Assembly (NCBI GenBank): GCA_040218535.1
Contig: JAVJRG010000005.1
Location: 1,240,001-1,304,000, forward strand
DNA: 64,000 bases
Direction of reading: 5' to 3'
Source of the DNA: Lacipirellulaceae bacterium
GTDB taxonomy: Bacteria; Planctomycetota; Planctomycetia; Pirellulales; Lacipirellulaceae
The translations under genes and the position numbers were made by a program. A model generated the notes under the pieces. It was not told the DNA's origin. It worked only from the letters and a program-made list of their open reading frames with translations, and did no database searches. The stretch's first letter is position 1; each line of letters begins with the position of its first letter. Positions 23,166-30,957 of this stretch are shown here, one piece after another.

Positions 23166-25196
23166 ATGAAACGGATTCGCTTCGCACTAGCCCTCGCCTT
23201 GATTCAGTTAGGGCTCCCCAACCTCCAGGCAGAGCAAGTCCTGTCGGACTTTTCAGCAGGCTTCGATTACGTCTTTGACGGCTTCTCACAGTCGCTCGAT
23301 CAAGGAGTCGTTCGTCTGCACGACCCCAACGACGGCTGGGGCGGTGGAGGAAGTAATGTTGGCGACTCGAGTGGCAGCTTTTCTGACCTCTCAAGCTTTT
23401 CCAATGGCAGAGTCGTCGTCGATCTTTCCGTGGCTGCCACCCACGGTGTCGATCTTGTTGGCCTCGAACTCGTCGACGCCGATAACAACCGCGGCACCTG
23501 GCAGTTCAACGTTTCGGAACTTGTAGCTGACGCTCCAACGCGACTTGTCTCGAAAACGAAGCTCGATCGAGCAAGTTACTACAACGATGGTGCGACGAAC
23601 ATCGACCTGAGCCGCATCAAACAGTGGAATTTCTTAGGGGATTATTCGCTCCGTATCCCAAACCCGGGAGACCCTGTGCAATTCAATCTGTCGCTGGACC
23701 GCGTTGCCCTCTCGAATAACGCACCGGCCTACCCGGGAGCCGAAGCAGATGCGCCTTGGCGAGCGGAGGCCGCGACGCGGGTCGATGCGATTCGGAAAGC
23801 CGATCTCGAAGTCACCGTGACGAACTCCTTGGGCGTCGCGCTGCCGGGGGCAACAGTTGAGATTAGGCAGCAGAAGCACGCTTTTGGGTTTGGCTCAGCG
23901 GTCGAGGCCTTTCGACTACGGGATGAGACGCATCCGAACTACGATCCTGCGAACGCGATCTACAAACAAAAAGTCGAAGAGCTATTCAACGTCGCTACCG
24001 TGGAGAATGCATTAAAATGGTGGCCATGGGAGAACGATCTCGGGAACCATAGCAACCAGACAGGGATTGATGCTGTGGATTGGCTGAACGAACGCGGGAT
24101 CAAGGTCCGTGGGCACAACGTGGTCTGGCCAGGCTACGAGAATCTCCCGCCGTCGATGCGAGCGCTACTCGACGCCAGCCCCAACTGGGATGCGGCCCAG
24201 CAACAGCAAGCTCGCGACGCCGTAGTGGCTCATATCGCTGACGTGGCGGGGACTTTCGACGGCAAGCTGGTCGCCTGGGATGTGGTGAACGAACCTCGGA
24301 CAAACCGTGACTTATTTGATCGCTTGGATGAAGGGGAACAAATCGTCGAAGCTTGGTTTCACGCCGCACGTGCAGCAGATGCGGAAGTGCCGCTCTTTTT
24401 GAACGAATTTAGCATCGTCAATTCAGGCGGCCTCGTGGATACCGATGCTCAGCAGCAATTCTTTGACCGACTGCAGGGCCTGAAGGCGGCGGGAGTGCCT
24501 TTGGGCGGAATCGGCATGCAGGGGCACTTCACCGATCTCGACCTCACAGGGCCTGAGCAAGTTTGGGCGATTCTCGATCGATTCGCGACGCTTGATTTGC
24601 CCATTGAGATCACTGAGTTCGACTATCAAACGAACGACCAGCAATTGCAGGCGGAGTTCACACGCGACTTCCTCACAGCGGTCTTCGCTCACGAAGGCGT
24701 CGAGAACCTCACCATGTGGGGCTTCTGGGAAGGGGCTCACTGGCGTCCCGAGGCGGCCCTGTTTGATGAGCAGTGGAACATCAAACCCAACGGTCAGGCC
24801 TTTCTGGATTTAGTTTTTAACCAATGGTGGACCGAGGAAGAACTGACGACCGATGACGAAGGTAAAGTGAGCTTGCTGGGATTCAAAGGCGAATATGAAG
24901 TTATCATCTCGCACGGTGACGAAAGGGTGACGAGTACCCTCTCACTGGAAGACGATGGCTACGTCTTGGAAGTTCAGTTACCCGTCAAAGGCGCTGACTT
25001 CAACAGCAGTGGGAACGTGGACGCAGCTGACTTGGCCGTTTGGCAGCAGCGTTACGGCGAGCAGCTTGCCGGATCCGAACTCCTTCTATGGCAAATGCAG
25101 CTTTCAGCTAATCCCAGTCTTCTATCAGTTCCGGAACCATCCTCATTGCTTATTGCTGTGGGTCTATCTGTTTTGGCACCTCTGCGAGTGCTTTGA
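23166..25196 (+). CDS. Secreted GH10 endo-1,4-beta-xylanase with PEP-CTERM tail
   Basis: 676 residues. Signal peptide 1-22; an N-terminal beta-rich region (25-185) that may bind carbohydrate; GH10 barrel about 235-560. Catalytic residues are Glu376 (acid/base, WDVVNEP) and Glu484 (nucleophile, EITEFDY). KGADFNSSGNVDAADLAVWQ near residue 620 is a dockerin-like calcium repeat, single instead of double. VPEPSSLLIAVGLSVLAPLR at the end is a PEP-CTERM sorting signal, so the enzyme is probably exported and processed at the envelope. No other polysaccharide gene is adjacent. Confidence 0.92.
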   Translation: MKRIRFALALALIQLGLPNLQAEQVLSDFSAGFDYVFDGFSQSLDQGVVRLHDPNDGWGGGGSNVGDSSGSFSDLSSFSNGRVVVDLSVAATHGVDLVGLELVDADNNRGTWQFNVSELVADAPTRLVSKTKLDRASYYNDGATNIDLSRIKQWNFLGDYSLRIPNPGDPVQFNLSLDRVALSNNAPAYPGAEADAPWRAEAATRVDAIRKADLEVTVTNSLGVALPGATVEIRQQKHAFGFGSAVEAFRLRDETHPNYDPANAIYKQKVEELFNVATVENALKWWPWENDLGNHSNQTGIDAVDWLNERGIKVRGHNVVWPGYENLPPSMRALLDASPNWDAAQQQQARDAVVAHIADVAGTFDGKLVAWDVVNEPRTNRDLFDRLDEGEQIVEAWFHAARAADAEVPLFLNEFSIVNSGGLVDTDAQQQFFDRLQGLKAAGVPLGGIGMQGHFTDLDLTGPEQVWAILDRFATLDLPIEITEFDYQTNDQQLQAEFTRDFLTAVFAHEGVENLTMWGFWEGAHWRPEAALFDEQWNIKPNGQAFLDLVFNQWWTEEELTTDDEGKVSLLGFKGEYEVIISHGDERVTSTLSLEDDGYVLEVQLPVKGADFNSSGNVDAADLAVWQQRYGEQLAGSELLLWQMQLSANPSLLSVPEPSSLLIAVGLSVLAPLRVL

Positions 25197-25411
25197 ACCG
25201 GAGAAATTGATTCAAACGCGGGGATTCACCGTGCCGATTGTTCCTGCTGGAGCGATTATTCGGGGCTAGTAAGCTACGTCGAAGAATTGGAGGTCTGTTG
25301 GCAGTCCTTCGCATTTCCGCAAGCTAAGTTTTCAAGGAGCCGTTGGCTAGAACGGTCTCTCACTTGCCTCACAGAAAATGCCCGCCTAGAAACCTCGCCC
25401 TCCGTCTCGCC

Positions 25412-26842
25412 ATGCGTATAAAAAAACGCAAGCTCCTTGTGTTTCTGTTGATCATCAGCCAACTCGGCTGCATGTTGTTCGGCCTTGCTTCGGCATCAGG
25501 CTGGTTAAATCGAGTTGTCACCGAGGTGATTGCCAGCCGCGTTGATGCGGAAGGTCGTTCGTTGGCTCACGAACTGGCGACCCGGGCAAGCGAACTGAAC
25601 CTCGACGAGGTTGAGCTTGGGACTGACGACTGGCAGCGACTTCAGAGTGTTTTCGAGGCGGCCGAAGTTCCTCACCAGGGATACGCCTACATGATCAGGC
25701 AAGATAGTGGCGCGCTCATCTGCCACTCGCGGCTTAAGGACGAACCCTCACTCTTGGGTCGCTTTCCAGGCCGTACCATGCTTTCCACGGGCTACACGGC
25801 AGCACCGATTACAACCATTTCCAAAGAGGCGAATCAACTGGGACGCCGTCTGATCTCAGGCAAAGTGGAAATCGACGGTGAGCTGCACGTGTTCACCGGT
25901 TACACGATGCCAAGATTCAATGCCCTGCTTGCAATTAATCAGTCGGAGGCGAGCATTGACCAGGCAATCGCGACTTTGGTTTATCCCGTGACACAGGTCG
26001 GTTGCGTGCTGACTGCGTTTGTTATCGGAGTGTCAAGTCTGTTAACGGTGTTCCTCGTTGGTCGCTATGAGAACTCGCTTGCGGAAGCAAACTCAAGTCT
26101 TGAGAGACAGGTCGATGCTCGGACTCAGTCACTTGTGAACACTCGCAACGCGGTTATTTTCGGACTCGCCAAACTCGCAGAATCACGCGACAAGGACACC
26201 GGGGCCCATCTCGAGCGAATCCGCTCCTATGTCACTGTCTTGGCAACTGAATTGGCCTTCAATAATCCAGAAATCACCTCGACGTATGTTGCCAATTTGG
26301 CCGTTGCATCATCCCTGCACGACATTGGTAAGGTCGGGATTCCTGACAGCGTGTTATTGAAGCCCGGTAAGCTGACTCCCGCAGAGCGCGAAGCCATGGA
26401 AATGCACACCACGCTGGGCAGCGAGTGTTTGGCGGCCATTCAGGAGCAACTCGGCGAAGACGACTTCCTGCAACTCGCCAAGGAGATTGCTGCCTCGCAT
26501 CACGAGCAATGGAACGGAACAGGCTATCCCAACCAGCTACAGCGGAAGGCGATTCCACTCTCCGCTAGAATCGTGGCTCTGGCGGACGTTTATGATGCTC
26601 TGACATCGCGTCGACCCTATAAGCAGCCAATCGATCATGCCGAAGCACGCGAATGGATTGTGACGCGTTACGGTACGCACTTCGACCCTGAAGTGGTCGA
26701 GGCCTTTGTGGCTAAGGAAGCTGAGTTCGCGCGGATCTCAGCTGAGCGATCGCAGATCGCGTTACCCGAAGTTACGACCGAAGCGCAAGCACTTAGCGAA
26801 CCCGAGCAGCTAACCCTCGCACCAGAACTCTCCGGGGCTTGA
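25412..26842 (+). CDS. Membrane HD-GYP domain protein
   Basis: 476 residues. Membrane helix 8-30, a periplasmic sensor region (about 30-205, Cache-like by length), second helix about 208-232, a short coiled linker, then an HD-GYP domain. LHDIGKVGIPDSVLLKPGKL carries the HD pair and HHEQWNGTGYP the GYP motif, so cyclic di-GMP hydrolysis is expected. The frame can be extended to TTG 25343, but its ribosome-binding sequence would be only three bases away; ATG 25412 places the helix at the N-terminus. The acidic-protein gene converges on it. Confidence 0.85.
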   Translation: MRIKKRKLLVFLLIISQLGCMLFGLASASGWLNRVVTEVIASRVDAEGRSLAHELATRASELNLDEVELGTDDWQRLQSVFEAAEVPHQGYAYMIRQDSGALICHSRLKDEPSLLGRFPGRTMLSTGYTAAPITTISKEANQLGRRLISGKVEIDGELHVFTGYTMPRFNALLAINQSEASIDQAIATLVYPVTQVGCVLTAFVIGVSSLLTVFLVGRYENSLAEANSSLERQVDARTQSLVNTRNAVIFGLAKLAESRDKDTGAHLERIRSYVTVLATELAFNNPEITSTYVANLAVASSLHDIGKVGIPDSVLLKPGKLTPAEREAMEMHTTLGSECLAAIQEQLGEDDFLQLAKEIAASHHEQWNGTGYPNQLQRKAIPLSARIVALADVYDALTSRRPYKQPIDHAEAREWIVTRYGTHFDPEVVEAFVAKEAEFARISAERSQIALPEVTTEAQALSEPEQLTLAPELSGA

Positions 26843-26854
26843 TTCGGTGCCTGG

Positions 26855-26929
26855 CCGGAACGCTTCAGCGTTCCGGAACTCTGGAGTGTTCCGGGCCTTC
26901 GGAGTGCTACGTATCGCTGAAGCGATACG
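26855..26929. repeat. Three tandem palindromes between convergent genes
   Basis: Hairpins at 26855-26876 (10-bp stem, core GGAACGCT/AGCGTTCC), 26873-26894 (7-bp stem, sharing the GTTCCGG unit) and 26910-26929 (9-bp stem, CGTATCGCT and complement). They fill the gap after the HD-GYP gene and before the end of the acidic-protein gene. They could stop transcription from both sides. The GGAACGC core also appears in the 36503-36577 element. Confidence 0.7.
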
Positions 26930-26942
26930 GCCACTTTGTTTG

Positions 26943-27308
26943 CTACTCGTCGAAGTCGGGGTCGTCCTTGAAGGGGGTGTCGGAGTCGTCTTCGTCGTCG
27001 TCCTCTTCTTCTTCCTCATGGCCGCCGAATGTATCGGGAAATTCATCGTCCTGCGTTAGGTCGTCTTCCCAGTCTTCTTCGAAATCGTCATCAAAGTCGT
27101 CGTCGAAGTCATCTTCTTCGAAGTCGTCGAAGGGATCGTCCCCATCACACACAACGTCTGCGGCGGGAGCCCAGGGTACCAATTCCTGTTCCTCGTCAGG
27201 AGTCCAGGCAGGATTCAGAGTCGGCCGGGACGTACCCAGCGGCAGACTTCGGAAGTCGCCAAGAGAGAAAGGATGGGCGATTGGGGTGGTCTGAGGTGTA
27301 AGCAACAT
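26943..27308 (-). CDS. Small highly acidic protein
   Basis: 121 residues, about 40 percent Asp or Glu, concentrated after residue 55 in runs such as DDDFDDDFEEDWEDD. The first 50 residues are ordinary and Pro/Leu-rich. The repeated Asp-Asp-Phe pattern could bind calcium or basic proteins, but nothing is known. Such acidic tails are common in planctomycete small proteins, which supports it as a real gene; the low-complexity strand opposite could also mislead, so certainty is moderate. Confidence 0.55.
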   Translation of the reverse strand: MLLTPQTTPIAHPFSLGDFRSLPLGTSRPTLNPAWTPDEEQELVPWAPAADVVCDGDDPFDDFEEDDFDDDFDDDFEEDWEDDLTQDDEFPDTFGGHEEEEEDDDEDDSDTPFKDDPDFDE

Positions 27309-27705
27309 CTTCGGGAAATCTCTTCTTTGACTTCAAATAGGCAGCCGGGGACCGTGGGATTATCTCAGGCAAGCTGCCCTGTTGCCGAGAATAGTAGCCT
27401 TGAACAGCGTTTTTGTACGAACGACCTTGCCTGCTGTCAATGCAGCGAAGCCGCCACAACTGCTCTCAGAGAGGCAGTCTGCCAGCTTTGCTGCCACAAG
27501 ATGATTATGGTCAGGTGCCAGCAAGGTTCTCTAGGCTGTTTTTCGTAGATTGAGTAAACTGTGCCGAAGTAGGTGAACTTGAGACACCCGGGATGGTGCT
27601 CATAAGAGTCGCCAAGCAACTTGTTTTCGCAAATCTGTTTTTGCGAGAATTGGCTTTTGCGGGAAGCTAAAGCCGACTTGTGCGTCGATCGAAAGGACTC
27701 AGGCG
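27309..27705. other. Divergent intergenic region
   Basis: 397 bases between the divergent acidic-protein gene and the 605-residue protein gene. I see no gene, promoter pair or strong palindrome. AAAGGA before 27706 is the ribosome-binding site of the plus-strand gene. Confidence 0.4.
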
Positions 27706-29523
27706 ATGGACACAGCCGCACTATTATTATTGGTCTCCAGCCTTGGCGCTAATCTTGGATGGCAGCCGGCGACCGATGGTTCCGCGGGCTACGAAGTATT
27801 GATTCAGGTCGATCAACGGCAGGTTGACCGGCTTGAGCTATCCGCACAGCAGAGCGAACTTCTCCAGCGGAAACTCCCCGCAAAGCTGCCTGCTGATATT
27901 TCGCCCATCCGCAGCGTGAGGCTCATCTCGCAAGCGGATGACTTGCCGCGCATTCGCCGCATGGTTGCGCTCAAGCCGATTGTCCCAGAACAAACTGAGC
28001 GACTTCCGCGGGATGGCATCAAGCTCACGCAGTTCAACGGCCCTGTCCCCGGATCTGGCGGCGGCGCGAGGTATAGCAATTCCGACGCGGCGAACTTCGA
28101 TCCTTATGCCAAACCTTCTGCAACGACGCAGCCGACAACACGCAATCCCTTCCAGCCGCAGAATACTTTGGCAGAGGAAGCCCGCAAGGCTGGCCAGAAC
28201 TTGACCCAGTTCAGTCAGGAGCAATTACGGCAGTTGCAGAACCAAGCTGCCAGTGGAGTTGAAAATGTAACCAACGATGCGCGAAGAACGGTCAACGATG
28301 CCTTACGTGATGCCCAAGCAGGCATTCCTCAAGTGCAAGCGCAAGACTTGTTCGGCGGTCAGCCCCGAACGGCTACAGGTACTCGGGGAGCAACTCGACC
28401 GCTGGATCGTGTGACCCAGCCTTTGCGTGAGGGTGTTGATCGATTGGGTGATCGAACGCAACAGTTGTTCGATAACTTAGGTCGTCCTATTCGGCGGCTA
28501 ACTGGTCGCGACGAAGCACCTCAGCCAAACCCGCTTCGCTCCAACACGCCAAACAACGGCTATCCGGCCAACGATCCTCGCTATGCTCAGCCCTCATCGG
28601 ATTCGCGATTTCCGGCTCAGCAACAACCGGGAAATCTTCAGCTTGACAATCGCAGATTCGAGAGCGGGCAGCCGGACCCACGCGGTGTCGATCCACGCCT
28701 CCTGGCCGAACGAGACGCCAACGGTTTCCGGGCGGTTCGCGGGGAAAGAATCGACATGCCGATTGACTCCCGAGAGGTTGGCCGCTGGCCGCAAGAAACC
28801 CAGTACAACGATTCACTGAGTGAACGAGATCGACGTCGTGCTGAGGACACCTACTGGACGCGAACTGCCGATGAGCGTGACCTAAGAAGTGATCGATGGC
28901 GCCAGGATCGGCTCGCATCGAACGATCGGGCAACCGACGGTGGGCGTTATCCATCGCCAGACAGATACGATTCAAAGCAGAATGACTGGCCCCAATACGA
29001 TCAAGAGGATCTGGCCAATCGTCGTAATGATGCACGCTTTGTGAGAACCGGCGACAGTCGTGCTGATCGCGGGGCCGCCTGGGAAGAAGGCCCCACGCTG
29101 GCCGACCCGAACTTCGATTCCCGTAACTTAGATGCACGCAGTTCCGAATCTTGGAACTCGGATAGCAAGGTGCCGGAACTTCGGAAAGGGATGGGCGATG
29201 TGTTCGCATCCAACGAGCAACAGCGCGATCCCTTTTCTGTGCCGCGAGAATTCGCGAATCAACCAGGAACCGACTACCGTTCAGGGAACGAGAACAATCG
29301 GCAGTACGATCTGAGCCGCCAAAATCCTCAACTGACGAACGTCACCAATCGGACCGAGTCTGAGAAGCAAGACATGGTTTCTGCAATTCTTGCTTGGGTG
29401 CTTTTCAGTGGCTCTTTAGCAGGAAACTTCTACCTCTGGTGGTCATACCTCGACGTAAGAAGTAAATACAGCCACATCGTCCGCGAGTCCCGCTCGCTAG
29501 GCCGAAACTATTCCCCGGTCTAG
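27706..29523 (+). CDS. Disordered protein with C-terminal membrane anchor
   Basis: 605 residues of unknown function. A hydrophobic N-terminus (1-18) suggests export; residues 20-100 look folded (YEVLIQVDQRQVDRLELSAQ, VRLISQADDLPRIRRMVALK). From about 110 to 550 the chain is rich in Asp, Arg, Asn, Gln and Pro with no hydrophobic core, and is probably disordered. A single helix near 558-580 (ILAWVLFSGSLAGNFYLWW) precedes a basic tail ending LGRNYSPV. AAAGGA lies eight bases before the ATG. It precedes the Mre11-like/YhaN-like pair on the same strand after 61 bases, but co-function is unproven. Confidence 0.75.
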   Translation: MDTAALLLLVSSLGANLGWQPATDGSAGYEVLIQVDQRQVDRLELSAQQSELLQRKLPAKLPADISPIRSVRLISQADDLPRIRRMVALKPIVPEQTERLPRDGIKLTQFNGPVPGSGGGARYSNSDAANFDPYAKPSATTQPTTRNPFQPQNTLAEEARKAGQNLTQFSQEQLRQLQNQAASGVENVTNDARRTVNDALRDAQAGIPQVQAQDLFGGQPRTATGTRGATRPLDRVTQPLREGVDRLGDRTQQLFDNLGRPIRRLTGRDEAPQPNPLRSNTPNNGYPANDPRYAQPSSDSRFPAQQQPGNLQLDNRRFESGQPDPRGVDPRLLAERDANGFRAVRGERIDMPIDSREVGRWPQETQYNDSLSERDRRRAEDTYWTRTADERDLRSDRWRQDRLASNDRATDGGRYPSPDRYDSKQNDWPQYDQEDLANRRNDARFVRTGDSRADRGAAWEEGPTLADPNFDSRNLDARSSESWNSDSKVPELRKGMGDVFASNEQQRDPFSVPREFANQPGTDYRSGNENNRQYDLSRQNPQLTNVTNRTESEKQDMVSAILAWVLFSGSLAGNFYLWWSYLDVRSKYSHIVRESRSLGRNYSPV

Positions 29524-29539
29524 CAGCTACTTCGCGTGA

Positions 29540-29563
29540 ACTGAAAACTGACAACTGAACACT
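29540..29563. repeat. CAGTGTTCAGT-type repeat, inverted copy
   Basis: 24 bases whose complement contains AGTGTTCAGTTGTCAGT, matching the repeat seen at 16531 and 30826. It sits in the 61-base gap before the Mre11-like gene. Confidence 0.7.
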
Positions 29564-29584
29564 CATAAACGCATGGAGGCGTCG

Positions 29585-30826
29585 ATGTCACAACCGCCGC
29601 TCCGTTTTTTACACGCCAGTGATTTCCACCTCGAACGCCCGCTCGGCGGCGTGTCTGAGTTGCCCTCGCACCTCCGCGAAGTGTTTCTCGAAGCGCCTTA
29701 CGTTGCCGCGGAACAAGTCTTCGAGACGGCACTCGCTGAGAGTGTCGACGCGTTGATCCTCTCAGGCGACATGGTCGATCTCGACTTCGCTGGTCCGCGA
29801 GCGATTGTCTTCTTGAACGAGCAGTTCGAGCGACTCGACGCACACGGAATCAAAGTCTATTGGGCGGGGGGCGATATCGATCCGCCCGACGCTTGGCCAC
29901 CCAACGCGTCACTGCCTGGCAATGTTCACGTTTTTCCCGTTGGGCGAGTGGAGACCGTCGACCATCTTCGCGATGGCTCAGTCGTCGCGCGGGTGCAAGG
30001 CATCAGTCGCAGTCAGGGCAAGGCAGTCGACGACAGCGGCTTCCATCGCGACGCCCACGGACAGTTCACTATTGGAGTCAGCTACGGCACTGCCGCCGCT
30101 CCAGGGGAAGAGGGGGACCGTGTTCACTACATGGCTCTCGGCGGCCAGCATCGACGGCAAACCGTGGATCAGTCCCCCGGTATCGCCCACTACTGTGGTA
30201 CGACCCAGGGGCGTTCGCCTGAAGAAACTGGCGCCCATGGCTGCACGCTCGTGAACGTGGACGAAGCGGGGCACGTGAAAACAACATTCGTACCAACTGA
30301 CGCGATTCGGTGGGTCGCTGAGACGATCGAAATCACCGCCGGCACCGACGAAGCGGCAATGATGTCGCAGATTCGCGAACGAATCAGCAAACTCAAGACG
30401 AAACACTCGGGACACGATTTGCTCGTCACTTGGAACATCGAAGGCCGCGGCGAACTGGTGAATTATCTCCGTCGCGGTGGCCTTAGCGACGAACTGCTCG
30501 CACGACTCCGCAAACGCCACGGTGATGATTCGCCAGTCGTCTGGAGCGTTGCCATCGAGTGCCACGAGGAGATCGACGTCCCCGGCGAATGGTACGACCA
30601 AGAAACCATCATGGGCGACCTGCTTCGCCAGTTTCGTTCGCTTCGCGCCGAACCAGATACCGATTTGCAGCTCGAAGGCTTCCTCCCTGAAAGCATGAGA
30701 GAAGGAGCCGTAGCAACACTGGCCGAAGTCGAGCCCGAAGACCGCGACAAGTTGCTACTCGCAGCTTCGAAACTGGGCATCGAAATGCTCACGTGGGACG
30801 AAGAGGAAGAGGATGACGAGGAATAG
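29585..30826 (+). CDS. Mre11/SbcD/YhaO-like phosphoesterase with altered metal site
   Basis: 413 residues of the calcineurin-like nuclease superfamily. FLHASDFHLE (Asp13, His15) and ILSGDMVD (Asp62) are normal. The third motif, usually GNHD, is GDID (96-99); the HG motif is YG (167-168); and the GHxH motif is GGQH (186-189). At least three metal-ligand histidines are thus replaced, so nuclease action is doubtful. The C-terminus ends in a run of acidic residues. The start ATG 29585 has GGAGG five bases upstream and is preferred over 29573. The partner ATPase gene follows after 131 bases. Confidence 0.82.
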   Translation: MSQPPLRFLHASDFHLERPLGGVSELPSHLREVFLEAPYVAAEQVFETALAESVDALILSGDMVDLDFAGPRAIVFLNEQFERLDAHGIKVYWAGGDIDPPDAWPPNASLPGNVHVFPVGRVETVDHLRDGSVVARVQGISRSQGKAVDDSGFHRDAHGQFTIGVSYGTAAAPGEEGDRVHYMALGGQHRRQTVDQSPGIAHYCGTTQGRSPEETGAHGCTLVNVDEAGHVKTTFVPTDAIRWVAETIEITAGTDEAAMMSQIRERISKLKTKHSGHDLLVTWNIEGRGELVNYLRRGGLSDELLARLRKRHGDDSPVVWSVAIECHEEIDVPGEWYDQETIMGDLLRQFRSLRAEPDTDLQLEGFLPESMREGAVATLAEVEPEDRDKLLLAASKLGIEMLTWDEEEEDDEE

Positions 30827-30904
30827 AGTTTTCAGTTGTCAGTGTTCAGTTTTCAGTTGAACTCTGGTTTAGCTTAACTGACGAAAAACTGAACACTGAT
30901 AACT
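30826..30904. repeat. CAGTGTTCAGT-type repeat pair, face to face
   Basis: A 32-base copy at 30826-30857 (31 of 32 identical to 16531-16562) faces an inverted 21-base copy at 30884-30904. Together they form an imperfect stem in the gap between the Mre11-like and YhaN-like genes. Confidence 0.75.
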
Positions 30905-30957
30905 AAGCCAGAGTTCACAATGCGTTTAGACATTCCGCAGCGGCAAGAGTTTTTGTT

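Noticed and set aside
28487-29209. 240-codon minus-strand frame within the 605-residue protein gene
   Set aside because: The plus-strand gene has a good ribosome-binding site, signal-like start and C-terminal helix; the opposite frame has none.
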